DNA from: Saprospirales bacterium
Lineage (GTDB): Bacteria; Bacteroidota; Bacteroidia; Chitinophagales; Saprospiraceae
Assembly (NCBI GenBank): GCA_016711045.1
Contig: JADJTT010000001.1
Span: forward strand, 124,001 to 188,000
Direction: 5' to 3'
Length of the DNA stretch: 64,000 nt
Part shown: positions 32,177 to 40,320 of the stretch, piece by piece
Layout: each line of letters starts with the position of its first letter
Position numbering within the stretch: the first letter of the stretch is position 1
Position numbers and translations under genes: made by a program
Notes under the pieces: generated by a model
The model's database searches: none
Seen by the model: only the letters and a program-made list of their open reading frames with translations
What the model was told of the DNA's origin: nothing

Positions 32177-33491
32177 ACTGCATCAACAACAACACCCCAA
32201 CCCCCGCCAAATACCCCAGCATCGCTACCCAGGTAATGTTTTTGGCATACCAGATAAAATCGATGCGCTCCATACCCATGGCCGCCACCCCGGCTGCGGA
32301 GCCGATGATGAGCATGCTTCCTCCGGTACCGGCAGTATAAGCGATGAAGTGCCAAATAGACGCGTCCATCGCATCGGGATACATACCCATGACCGCCGCG
32401 ACAAGCGGCACGTTGTCGATAATGGCGGAGAAATAACCCAAAATGACTGCGACATAAGATTCATTCGGCACTACACGGCCGAGTTGCTCCGCCAAACTGC
32501 GCAGCAGGCCGACGGGGTGCTCAGCCGCTGCATTGGCCACCACCGACTCCAGGCCACCGATAGCCAATAAAATGCCGAGAAAGAATATGATGCTCGACCA
32601 CTCGATCCGCGAAAGGGCATTGCGGGCCGAATACTTGGCCTGGCGCTCTTTCTTGAAATCTTCGTCGGGATGGATGTATTCGGAGATAAGCCATACGGTG
32701 CCCAGACTCAGCAACATGCCCAGATAAGGCGGCAAGTGGGTGATGGTCTTGAATATGGGTACAAAGATCAACCCGCTGATACCCGCGATCAACATGACCG
32801 TGCTGCTGTTTAAAGGGCCAGGGACAACCACCTCTCCATGCCCGTTTTTCAATACGCCTTTCTTGAAAATGGAAAATTGGGAAAGAATCAGCAGGGGCAC
32901 CAGCAAACAAACCACCGATGGCAGGAATAGATTGGTGATCAGGCTTCCACTTGATACCTTATGGCCGATCCAAAGCATCGTCGTGGTGACGTCGCCAATG
33001 GGCGTCCAGGCGCCGCCGGCGTTGGCCGCGATGACTACCATTGCAGCATACCACAGCCGTTCTTCTTTATTGTGAACCAGCTTGCGCAGCAAGGAGATCA
33101 ATACGATGGTAGTGGTCAGGTTGTCGAGCACCGAAGAGAGGAAAAAGGCCAGGATACTGATGATCCAAAGCATCTTCGTCTTATTCTGGGTATTGATGCG
33201 GTTGGTGATCACGGAAAACCCCTGGTGGAGGTCCACCAGTTCCACGATCGTCATGGCGCCAAAGAGAAAGAATAGGATCTCGGCAATTTTGCCGCTGTGG
33301 TGCAACAACACCTCCGTGATAGGGGCCACTTCGCCCAGGTGGGAAACAACCGGCAATTCGGCCAGAGAAATCACGGCCCAAATAAGGCTCCCCATGAGGA
33401 GCGTGGGTACCGTTTTATCCAGCTTCAGCGGATGTTCAAAAACGATGGCGGCATAGCCTATCACAAATAGCGCGACGACGATTGAAAGCAT
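32175..33491 (-). CDS. nhaD: NhaD-type sodium/proton antiporter
   Basis: A 438-residue integral membrane Na+/H+ antiporter of the NhaD (ion transporter superfamily) type. Seen: about 12 hydrophobic segments, LFFLFGAMTIVELVDLHQGF, SSVLDNLTTTIVLISLL (the Asp/Thr-rich transport motif), VIAANAGGAWTPIGDVTTTM and SAIIDNVPLVAAVMGMYP in the second half. The two D-N motifs in discontinuous helices fit the family. It probably supports growth in saline water. It is transcribed toward the tandem-repeat element. Confidence 0.9.
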   Translation of the reverse strand: MLSIVVALFVIGYAAIVFEHPLKLDKTVPTLLMGSLIWAVISLAELPVVSHLGEVAPITEVLLHHSGKIAEILFFLFGAMTIVELVDLHQGFSVITNRINTQNKTKMLWIISILAFFLSSVLDNLTTTIVLISLLRKLVHNKEERLWYAAMVVIAANAGGAWTPIGDVTTTMLWIGHKVSSGSLITNLFLPSVVCLLVPLLILSQFSIFKKGVLKNGHGEVVVPGPLNSSTVMLIAGISGLIFVPIFKTITHLPPYLGMLLSLGTVWLISEYIHPDEDFKKERQAKYSARNALSRIEWSSIIFFLGILLAIGGLESVVANAAAEHPVGLLRSLAEQLGRVVPNESYVAVILGYFSAIIDNVPLVAAVMGMYPDAMDASIWHFIAYTAGTGGSMLIIGSAAGVAAMGMERIDFIWYAKNITWVAMLGYLAGVGVLLLMQ

Positions 33492-33562
33492 AGGAAAGTC
33501 GTTTTGGTGAAAAAATCAACAAAACGACCACAAAAGTTCAAAAGGTCACACATGCGTTTCTG

Positions 33563-34078
33563 TTATTCACAATCTTGTGGCATCCAGCGGATGCGCTCCA
33601 CGTCAAATCCCTTGGCTTTGGCGCGCTGCACCAGATCGGCATACAACACCGGATCTATTTTCGGAGAACGGTTCAATATCCACAGGTAATTGCGGTTGGG
33701 GTGACCGATCACGGCGTACTGGTAATTTTCGTCCAACTCGATGATCCAGTATTTTCCCCGAAACGGCCAGAAAAACTGTACAGCCAGTTTGGAATTGGTT
33801 TGACTGTCTTTCACGAATGCTTTGCCCTCGATCGAGGTTTCTTTCCCGTTGCGCACACAACGGTTGAGCACCGTGACGTAACCTTTGTCGGTGGTGCCGT
33901 AGGTAGCCGTCACGCAACGGCAGTTCTTTTCCGGTCCAATGGGAAAGGCGCTGATCTCATACCAGGTGCCGGCAAATTTTTCCAAATCGACAGAAGGAAC
34001 GGTCTGTAATTGCTGGGCGGGCTTGCAAGCGCTGAACATAAGCAATAAGATAAGTGACACAAAGGCCGGTTTATGCAT
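33563..34078 (-). CDS. Outer-membrane lipocalin lipoprotein, Blc family
   Basis: A 171-residue lipocalin. Seen: a signal peptide with lipobox MFSAC (Cys about 17), the lipocalin signature VDLEKFAGTWYEISAFP, a CRCVTATYG strand, YWIIELDENYQYAVIGHPN and NYLWILNRSPKI near the C-terminus, as in Blc. It should be lipid-anchored and bind fatty acids or lysophospholipids. I place the start at MHKPAFVSL (34078), because a longer in-frame reading lacks a signal peptide and overlaps the divergent protease gene. Confidence 0.9.
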   Translation of the reverse strand: MHKPAFVSLILLLMFSACKPAQQLQTVPSVDLEKFAGTWYEISAFPIGPEKNCRCVTATYGTTDKGYVTVLNRCVRNGKETSIEGKAFVKDSQTNSKLAVQFFWPFRGKYWIIELDENYQYAVIGHPNRNYLWILNRSPKIDPVLYADLVQRAKAKGFDVERIRWMPQDCE

Positions 34079-34137
34079 GACAGGGTTCTTTTGACGGGAT
34101 AAATACTTATTTTTACTACATATTAACACCCTCCTCC

Positions 34138-35745
34138 ATGTTTCGGTTGTTCCTTCTATCTGTTTGTCTACTTGCCTTTTTACCAAAGGCCGTATCCCAA
34201 CGCATCGATGGGCAACTTCTGGTGGAATGGGAAGGGGATGCCCATCCCGCTGCTTTGCTGAAATCATGGAATGACACCCGTTCGGGACAAGGAACACTGG
34301 AAGGGGAAGAAACGCTATCCCATCGTTTTTCCATTTCGCTTTTCCGGGTTTCGCCTCCACCTGCCGACCCGGATGCCTGGATGCAGGCATTTCGTCAAAC
34401 GCCAGGCGTCAAAGCGGCACAGTGGGATTACCGGCTGGAGTTCAGTGCCATTCCCAACGACCCGGATTTTGCAGCGCAATGGGCGCCGGATTACATCGGC
34501 GCAGACCTCGTCTGGGATCAAACCACCGGCGGACTCACCGCTACCGGCGACACGATTGTGGTAGCCATACTCGACGGCGGGTTTGATGTAACCCACCCGG
34601 ATCTAGCCGGCAATATCTGGATAAACCGGGGAGAATACCCTAACGACGGACTGGATAACGATGAAAACGGCCTGGTGGACGATTACCAGGGATGGAATTT
34701 TTCGGAAAATAGCCCGGAGCACCCGATAGACCTGCATGGCACTTCGGTGGCCGGCATTATTGGGGCGATAGGCAACAATCAAACAGGCATAGCAGGGATC
34801 AATTGGACGGTAAAAATGATGCTGCTCACCACAGAAACGGTAAGCGATGTCATTGAAGCCTATACCTATGTGATCGACCAACGCGAACTTTATCGCACCA
34901 GTAAACGGGAAAAAGGCGCCCTGGTGGTTGTGACAAACGCCTCTTTCGGCCTCTCCAAAATCTTCTGCAAAGATCAGCCCATCTGGGGCGCCATGTACGA
35001 CAGGCTCGGCGAGACAGGTATCCTGACCGCAGCCGCTACGAGCAACAGCCCGGAGAATGTAGATATCGAAGGAGATATGCCGGCCAGCTGCCCCAGCCCC
35101 TTCCTGATCACCGTACTCAATACCAATCCACAGGACGAAAAGGAGCCAGATTCCGCATACGGCCCCGTGTCGATCGATCTGGGGGCGCCCGGGACCTCGA
35201 TCCTCACTACGCGTCCCAACGATAAGTACGGCCTATTCAACGGCACCTCAGCCGCTACGCCGCATGTCAGTGGGGCCATTGCGCTTTTGTACAGCATACC
35301 TTGCCTTGAATTCAGCATCAGCATCCAAAAAGCGCCTCAGCAAACAGCCCTGGTGGTTAAAGACGTCCTGCTGAAAGGTGTATCGCCCTCACCCGGACTG
35401 GATGGACTCACCCTTACCGGAGGCCGTTTATCCGTCGACCAGAGTTTCCATCTCCTGGAAGCCCAATGCGTACCGGACGAATCCGGCGTACTCAAGATCT
35501 TGAATACCTATCCCAATCCCGCCAACGAGGGTATCCAGATCGAGTATCAGGCACATAGCCAGAAGCGCGTTTCTTATAGGTTGATAAATACCATGGGGCA
35601 GACCACCCTGGAAGGCGCGCTACCCACCAGTCCCTGGCCTGCCAAGCGGTTCTACCTGTCACTTCCCTCGCTCCCTAAAGGCATATACTTCCTGGTCCTT
35701 AACGATGGGCAGTATCAAGTGAGTAAAGCTTTCTTCCTGCATTAA
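34138..35745 (+). CDS. Subtilisin-like (S8) protease with type IX sorting domain
   Basis: A 535-residue secreted serine protease. Seen: a signal peptide (1-20), a propeptide-like region (about 21-105), the S8 catalytic triad D146 (VVAILDGGFD), H200 (DLHGTSVAG) and S371 (NGTSAATPHVSGA), and a C-terminal type A sorting domain (about 455-535: ILNTYPNPANEGIQIEY, LPKGIYFLVLNDG). It should be exported by the T9SS. It is divergent from the lipocalin gene by 59 nt and lies 10 nt before the DUF5916 gene. Confidence 0.92.
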   Translation: MFRLFLLSVCLLAFLPKAVSQRIDGQLLVEWEGDAHPAALLKSWNDTRSGQGTLEGEETLSHRFSISLFRVSPPPADPDAWMQAFRQTPGVKAAQWDYRLEFSAIPNDPDFAAQWAPDYIGADLVWDQTTGGLTATGDTIVVAILDGGFDVTHPDLAGNIWINRGEYPNDGLDNDENGLVDDYQGWNFSENSPEHPIDLHGTSVAGIIGAIGNNQTGIAGINWTVKMMLLTTETVSDVIEAYTYVIDQRELYRTSKREKGALVVVTNASFGLSKIFCKDQPIWGAMYDRLGETGILTAAATSNSPENVDIEGDMPASCPSPFLITVLNTNPQDEKEPDSAYGPVSIDLGAPGTSILTTRPNDKYGLFNGTSAATPHVSGAIALLYSIPCLEFSISIQKAPQQTALVVKDVLLKGVSPSPGLDGLTLTGGRLSVDQSFHLLEAQCVPDESGVLKILNTYPNPANEGIQIEYQAHSQKRVSYRLINTMGQTTLEGALPTSPWPAKRFYLSLPSLPKGIYFLVLNDGQYQVSKAFFLH

Positions 35746-35755
35746 ATTTGCGGTT

Positions 35756-38029
35756 ATGAATTATCCCCAAGTTCCCTTTGGTTTTTTGATGCCAATTTTT
35801 GTCTTTTCCAGTTTCGCTCTGGCAGGGCAACCCGGCGTCGACCATTCTCTGCTCATCCAAAAAACGGCCTCCCCCATTCAACTCGATGGACTGCTGGACG
35901 AAGAGGCCTGGCAGGACGCAGCCATGGCGAAAGACTTTTTTCAGAGCTTTCCCTTCGATACCTCTTTTGCCAGTTCTCCTACCGAGGTGCGCGTATGCTT
36001 CGACGACCAATTCCTTTACATCGGCGCCACCATTTTCCAAAAACGGACCGACTATATCATTTCCTCCCTCAAACGCGATTTTGATTTTGGGGAAAGCGAT
36101 GAATTTCACGTCAACATCGACCCGTTCAACGATAAACTCAACGGGTTTCACTTTGCCGTGTCGCCGCTCAACGTGCAGCGCGAAGGGCTGACCGACAACG
36201 GTAGCAATGTCAATACCGACTGGGACAACAAGTGGTATGCACAAGTACACAATGAGGAAGATCGCTGGACGGTGGAAATGGCGATCCCCTTTAAAACCCT
36301 GCGGTATAAAAACAATAGTGGCACAAATACCTGGCGAATCAACTTTGTACGGATTGATTTGAAGCAGAACGAAGTCTCCTGCTGGGTGCCCGTGCCCCGG
36401 CAGTTTGACGCCACCTCGCTTGCATTTACCGGCGATTTGATCTGGGGAGAAGCGCCGCCTCAGCCCGGGCTCAATGTGGCCCTCATTCCCTATGTAACGG
36501 CGAGTGTGGATCGCGACTTCGAGTTCAACCTCCCCAATGAACGCCATGCCAATGGGGGGATCGACGCCAAGATCGCCCTCACCCCTTCGCTCAATCTGGA
36601 CCTGACTATCAACCCGGATTTCTCCCAGGTAGAGGTCGACCAACAGATCACCAACCTGAGCCGCTTTGAGCTCTTCTTCCCGGAGCGGCGCCAGTTTTTT
36701 CTCGAAAACCAGGACCTGTTCAGCATGTTTGGCTTCCCCAACAGCAGGCCTTTCTTTAGCCGGCGCATTGGATTGGCGAGCGGTATCGTCAAGAAAACCA
36801 CCACGGGAGGCCAGGTCATCGAAGTGCCCCGCTCGCTGAGTGTGCCCATCCTCGCAGGCGCCCGCCTGAGTGGCAAGCTAAACCCCAACTGGCGGGTCGG
36901 CCTCCTCAATATGACCACCGCCGGCGTAGATGACCTTAAGCTGAATCCAGCCAACTACTCCGTAGGCGTATTGCAACGAAAGGTCTTCGAGCGCTCGACC
37001 ATTGGCGCCGTATTCGTCAATAAGGAAAATTTTATGAAAAAAGCCGATGGCGGCTACCAACTGGATGCTACCGGCTACAACCGGGTAATGGGCCTGGAAT
37101 ACAATCTCTACTCAAAAGACAACAAATGGGAGGCAGAAGCCTTCTACCACCGGTCCTTTTCCGTGGGCGACCACAAAGACGCACAGGCTGCAGCCCTGTT
37201 TATTGGGCATTATACCCGCAAATGGCAAATACACTGGGGCAATCAATATATCGGAGCCAACCACCGCGCCGATATGGGCTTCGTGCCTCGCACCGGGTTC
37301 TTGTCCATCTCCCCGAATGTGACGTATAATATGTTCCCGAAAAACCCAAAAGTAGCGGAAAAAATTATCCAGTATTGGGTGGGTGTGGAGACCGACCTCA
37401 TCTTCAACCGGCCCGATTTCCTGTTGTCCGATCGGCGGCACGAGCTCAATGCAGGCGCTCAATTTACCGGGCAAAGTGACCTGTCGGCACGCCTTTTTTC
37501 AGAATATATCTACCTGTACTTCCCATTCGATCCCACCAACTCAGGAGGAGTAGAACTACCAGAGGGCAACGGATACACCTTCAATCGTGCAGCGATTGAA
37601 TTCACTTCCGATCAACGAAAAAAATTCTTTTTCAACCTCGAACTCGGCGCCGGCCAATACTTCAATGGTCAACTTACACAAGCGGATGGTTCCTTGTATT
37701 TCAGACTCCAGCCCTATGGCGTTTTTGCCATTTCTTTCACTTACAGCGACATCGTACTGCCCGAACCATATAACAGTGCCAGCTTTTGGCTGGTGGGCCC
37801 CCGGGCAGAGCTGGCCTTCAGCCGAAATCTGTTTTTTAGTACCTTTCTTCAGTATAATACCCAGGCAAACAACGTCAACCTCAACAGTCGCCTGCAGTGG
37901 CGTTTCCGCCCCGTATCCGACCTGTTTATTGTCTATACCGACAATTACCTGTCCGACCAATTCTTCTCCGACCCCCGGGTAAAGAACCGGGCGTTGGTGT
38001 TAAAATTGACGTATTGGCTAAATTTGTAG
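35756..38029 (+). CDS. DUF5916 outer-membrane protein with CBM9-like domain
   Basis: A 757-residue exported protein. Seen: a signal peptide (about 1-23), an N-terminal carbohydrate-binding CBM9-like domain (about 35-235: PIQLDGLLDEEAWQDAA, FHVNIDPFNDKLNGFHFAVS), then a DUF5916 region with PDFSQVEVDQQITNLSRFEL and FFPERRQFFLENQDLF, and a C-terminal run of aromatic-alternating strands that fits an outer-membrane barrel ending KLTYWLNL. Glycan binding is inferred from the CBM9 fold; no enzyme activity is known. A TAAATTTG box at 35743-35750 overlaps the protease stop and lies 5 nt before the start. Confidence 0.85.
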   Translation: MNYPQVPFGFLMPIFVFSSFALAGQPGVDHSLLIQKTASPIQLDGLLDEEAWQDAAMAKDFFQSFPFDTSFASSPTEVRVCFDDQFLYIGATIFQKRTDYIISSLKRDFDFGESDEFHVNIDPFNDKLNGFHFAVSPLNVQREGLTDNGSNVNTDWDNKWYAQVHNEEDRWTVEMAIPFKTLRYKNNSGTNTWRINFVRIDLKQNEVSCWVPVPRQFDATSLAFTGDLIWGEAPPQPGLNVALIPYVTASVDRDFEFNLPNERHANGGIDAKIALTPSLNLDLTINPDFSQVEVDQQITNLSRFELFFPERRQFFLENQDLFSMFGFPNSRPFFSRRIGLASGIVKKTTTGGQVIEVPRSLSVPILAGARLSGKLNPNWRVGLLNMTTAGVDDLKLNPANYSVGVLQRKVFERSTIGAVFVNKENFMKKADGGYQLDATGYNRVMGLEYNLYSKDNKWEAEAFYHRSFSVGDHKDAQAAALFIGHYTRKWQIHWGNQYIGANHRADMGFVPRTGFLSISPNVTYNMFPKNPKVAEKIIQYWVGVETDLIFNRPDFLLSDRRHELNAGAQFTGQSDLSARLFSEYIYLYFPFDPTNSGGVELPEGNGYTFNRAAIEFTSDQRKKFFFNLELGAGQYFNGQLTQADGSLYFRLQPYGVFAISFTYSDIVLPEPYNSASFWLVGPRAELAFSRNLFFSTFLQYNTQANNVNLNSRLQWRFRPVSDLFIVYTDNYLSDQFFSDPRVKNRALVLKLTYWLNL

Positions 38030-38035
38030 GAAGGC

Positions 38036-39523
38036 CTATCGCAATTGCATCTTCACCCCCATGCGCAGTGTAAACTGATGGATTCGATCGTTGTTGGGCC
38101 CGATCTCATGCCCTATAAAAGGACGGGCGTAGATAGGTTCGGCAAAGAAGAAGTACCGACTGGAAAAAGACCGCTCCACCCCAAGCCCGGCGGAAAAGCT
38201 CAGGTAAGCGTTATGGATAAAGCGATCGCCATTGAGTATTCCTTGCGGGAAACTCTTTTGGTTCAGTTTAGACTTATCGTCTACATCCTCCATTGCAGCA
38301 GAAGCCCTGGAGGAAAAGATTTCCGTTTTTTTAATATCGTAAGTCGCATCGACGATCAGGTTGGCCTCGATGCCTCCGAGCAAGTAAACATCCCATTTCG
38401 ATTGTTCGGGCAGAAATCCGCGACGCACCTGCAGCGGGATCTGTACAAACTGATACCGGATCTGGTCAAAAGACTCCACCACCAGGTGGTCGAAGGTGCC
38501 GTATTGCTGCACAGGTACATTGGGCCGATAGGCTACTTTGGCGTAAGTTAACCCGGTTTGGAACCCCCATTTTTTTCGCTGCATATCAATAAACGCACCC
38601 GCCCGGTATCCGGTCGAGTCGGTCCAATAGCCATGCGTATCAAACACCTCATCAGTCGGCGCATTTACCGCGTTGTAGTCCGCTCCGGCATATACACCGG
38701 CATACCATTTGGTCGGTTTTTTCAACAAATGCTTAAACGCGGCAATACCTGCCAGGGCTGAGCCTTTGGCATAGGGTTCAAGTGCAGGGATCCGGGCCCC
38801 TTCAGAAAAATAGAAAAACAAAGGAAGTGAAAACAGGGGTTGCCGGATGGATTGGACGTTATTGGCTGCCAGGGCTGTTTTGACCGGCATGACTTCCGAA
38901 GGAGCTGCAGGCCGCAAGTCTTCACGGCTTTTCAATAGCGTAATTTGATTCGATAGTGTCGTCGTGAATACTTCGGGAAAAACAGGTTGCGGCGTCCGGA
39001 TAGCTATAGCGGGACGATCGGCCTTTTGCACTACGGGAGCTTTTTCATGCACCTGAGGAATAGCCGGCTGCTTGGCAAAACGCTCCGGGAGGAAGCCTAG
39101 ATACAGGTATTGGAACAAGGTAAAGGCAAACAGGATCATGAGCACCAGTTCCGGCACATGGTAGCGATGCAACCAGTGGCGGAAGGAGAAGGCTTCATCG
39201 ATCTTTTGGGACATCAACTCCCAGTTGGCGCCTTCATAAGGCGCCTCCATGCGGTGCATGCGCTCGGCAGCCTTGCGGTCGAATTCAGAAGAGATGGCGT
39301 CTTCATGCTCCAGGCGTTCCTGCATGAGTGCCCAACTATTTTCTTCATAGGGAACTTCCCAATCGGCCATCCGAGACAAAATTAAGGCATCGCCTCCAAC
39401 GGGATCCACGTCCTGTTGAAGCTGCTGTGCCATCTGTTCCCAGTGCGACTCCTCGAAAGGAACGGCATGGTTTTTCAGTTTGTCCTTGATGCGGCGATCG
39501 AAAGGGGTTAGTTCATTCTTCAT
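38036..39523 (-). CDS. Predicted anti-sigma protein with C-terminal outer-membrane-type barrel
   Basis: A 495-residue protein encoded directly after the ECF sigma gene, overlapping it by 11 nt. Seen: three N-terminal repeats (about 7-38, 48-73, 79-110), each with an acidic/basic helix, then P-F/Y-E-x3-W-x2-M; one membrane helix (about 122-142); a linker; and from about 260 a beta-rich domain (KWYAGVYAGADYNAVN, QKSFPQGILNGDRF) like small outer-membrane barrels. The cytoplasmic part would hold the sigma factor and the outer part would sense the envelope. Anti-sigma function is inference from position and layout. Confidence 0.65.
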   Translation of the reverse strand: MKNELTPFDRRIKDKLKNHAVPFEESHWEQMAQQLQQDVDPVGGDALILSRMADWEVPYEENSWALMQERLEHEDAISSEFDRKAAERMHRMEAPYEGANWELMSQKIDEAFSFRHWLHRYHVPELVLMILFAFTLFQYLYLGFLPERFAKQPAIPQVHEKAPVVQKADRPAIAIRTPQPVFPEVFTTTLSNQITLLKSREDLRPAAPSEVMPVKTALAANNVQSIRQPLFSLPLFFYFSEGARIPALEPYAKGSALAGIAAFKHLLKKPTKWYAGVYAGADYNAVNAPTDEVFDTHGYWTDSTGYRAGAFIDMQRKKWGFQTGLTYAKVAYRPNVPVQQYGTFDHLVVESFDQIRYQFVQIPLQVRRGFLPEQSKWDVYLLGGIEANLIVDATYDIKKTEIFSSRASAAMEDVDDKSKLNQKSFPQGILNGDRFIHNAYLSFSAGLGVERSFSSRYFFFAEPIYARPFIGHEIGPNNDRIHQFTLRMGVKMQLR

Positions 39524-40076
39524 GTTTCTTCATTCGGGCGGTCAGCATAGCTTGTAACTTCATGCGCGCTTTCACCAGGTTGGAGCGGGAGGTACTCTCG
39601 GTGATATCGAGCATGTCGGCAATTTCCCGGTGACTGAAACCTTCAATCACATACAGGTTAAACACAGCCCGGTATGCGGGCGACAGTTGCTGGATCGTTT
39701 CCAGGATCTCTTTTTCCGTACACATGCTGATCGCATCGGGATCAGCGGTTTGCAGGTTGAATGCCTGCTCCAGGTCTTCGGTCCGTCTCCGGATGGTTTT
39801 CCGGTAATAATCGATTGACGTATTGACCATAATTCGCCGGATCCACGCATTGAGCGAAGTACCCGGCTGGTATTGGTCGACGTGCTTAAATACTTTGATA
39901 AATCCTTCATGCAGGATATCCAGCGCTTCGTCCGGATTATTGGCATAGCGGAGACACACGGCCATCATTTTGCCATAGTGTTCTTCATACAGCCATTTCT
40001 GAGCCCACCGCTCCTTCCGCACACATGCCTGAATGAGCTCGGCTTCCTGCAATTGGATGGTTAGGGAAAAATCCAT
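39513..40076 (-). CDS. ECF RNA polymerase sigma factor
   Basis: A 187-residue sigma-70 family extracytoplasmic-function factor. Seen: region 2 (about 12-85: LYEEHYGKMMAVCLRYANNP, DILHEGFIKVFKHVDQYQPG, LNAWIRRIMVNTSIDYYRK) and region 4 (about 130-180: LSPAYRAVFNLYVIEGFSHR, IADMLDITESTSRSNLVKAR). The start MDFSLTIQLQEAEL at 40076 is preferred; 29 further upstream codons are not family-like. The downstream gene, overlapping by 11 nt, is the probable anti-sigma factor. Target genes are not identifiable here. Confidence 0.92.
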   Translation of the reverse strand: MDFSLTIQLQEAELIQACVRKERWAQKWLYEEHYGKMMAVCLRYANNPDEALDILHEGFIKVFKHVDQYQPGTSLNAWIRRIMVNTSIDYYRKTIRRRTEDLEQAFNLQTADPDAISMCTEKEILETIQQLSPAYRAVFNLYVIEGFSHREIADMLDITESTSRSNLVKARMKLQAMLTARMKKHEE

Positions 40077-40236
40077 ACACGATTGTATTGGTCTTGGGAA
40101 TAAACGGGCAAAACCTGTCGTAGATTGTATAACGAAAGTACGGGGAATTTTGCTGCCAGACAAGAATCCTTAGCACGCAAACGTCTTCCAGGTTTAATTC
40201 CAAAACATTTTGTTTTAACTTCTTTCTAAAATTTTC

Positions 40237-40244
40237 TATCTTTG
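40237..40244 (+). promoter_or_regulatory. Putative -7 box TATCTTTG for parC
   Basis: It matches TAnnTTTG, with TTTG at 40209-40212 as a possible -33 element at a spacing of 24, a little long. The leader to parC would be about 70 nt and carry the hairpin at 40269-40304. Confidence 0.5.
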
Positions 40245-40268
40245 CTTCCTTAAAGCCTGTATAAGAAG

Positions 40269-40304
40269 AAGGGAGGAGCGGTGCAGAGGCGCCGCTCCTC
40301 CCTT
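40269..40304 (+). promoter_or_regulatory. Leader hairpin upstream of parC
   Basis: A perfect 13-bp stem AAGGGAGGAGCGG / CCGCTCCTCCCTT with a 10-nt loop (TGCAGAGGCG) lies 16 nt before the start codon. The left arm contains GGGAGGAG; no T tract follows. It may affect translation or mRNA stability. Confidence 0.55.
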
Positions 40305-40320
40305 AAAAGATGCTTGTCAA

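Noticed and set aside
31989..32570. Open frames that read the 42-bp repeat as MASLNRWHLSPLEE units
   Set aside because: The coding-like repeat arises because the unit is a multiple of three; the rest runs antisense through nhaD and has no signal of selection.
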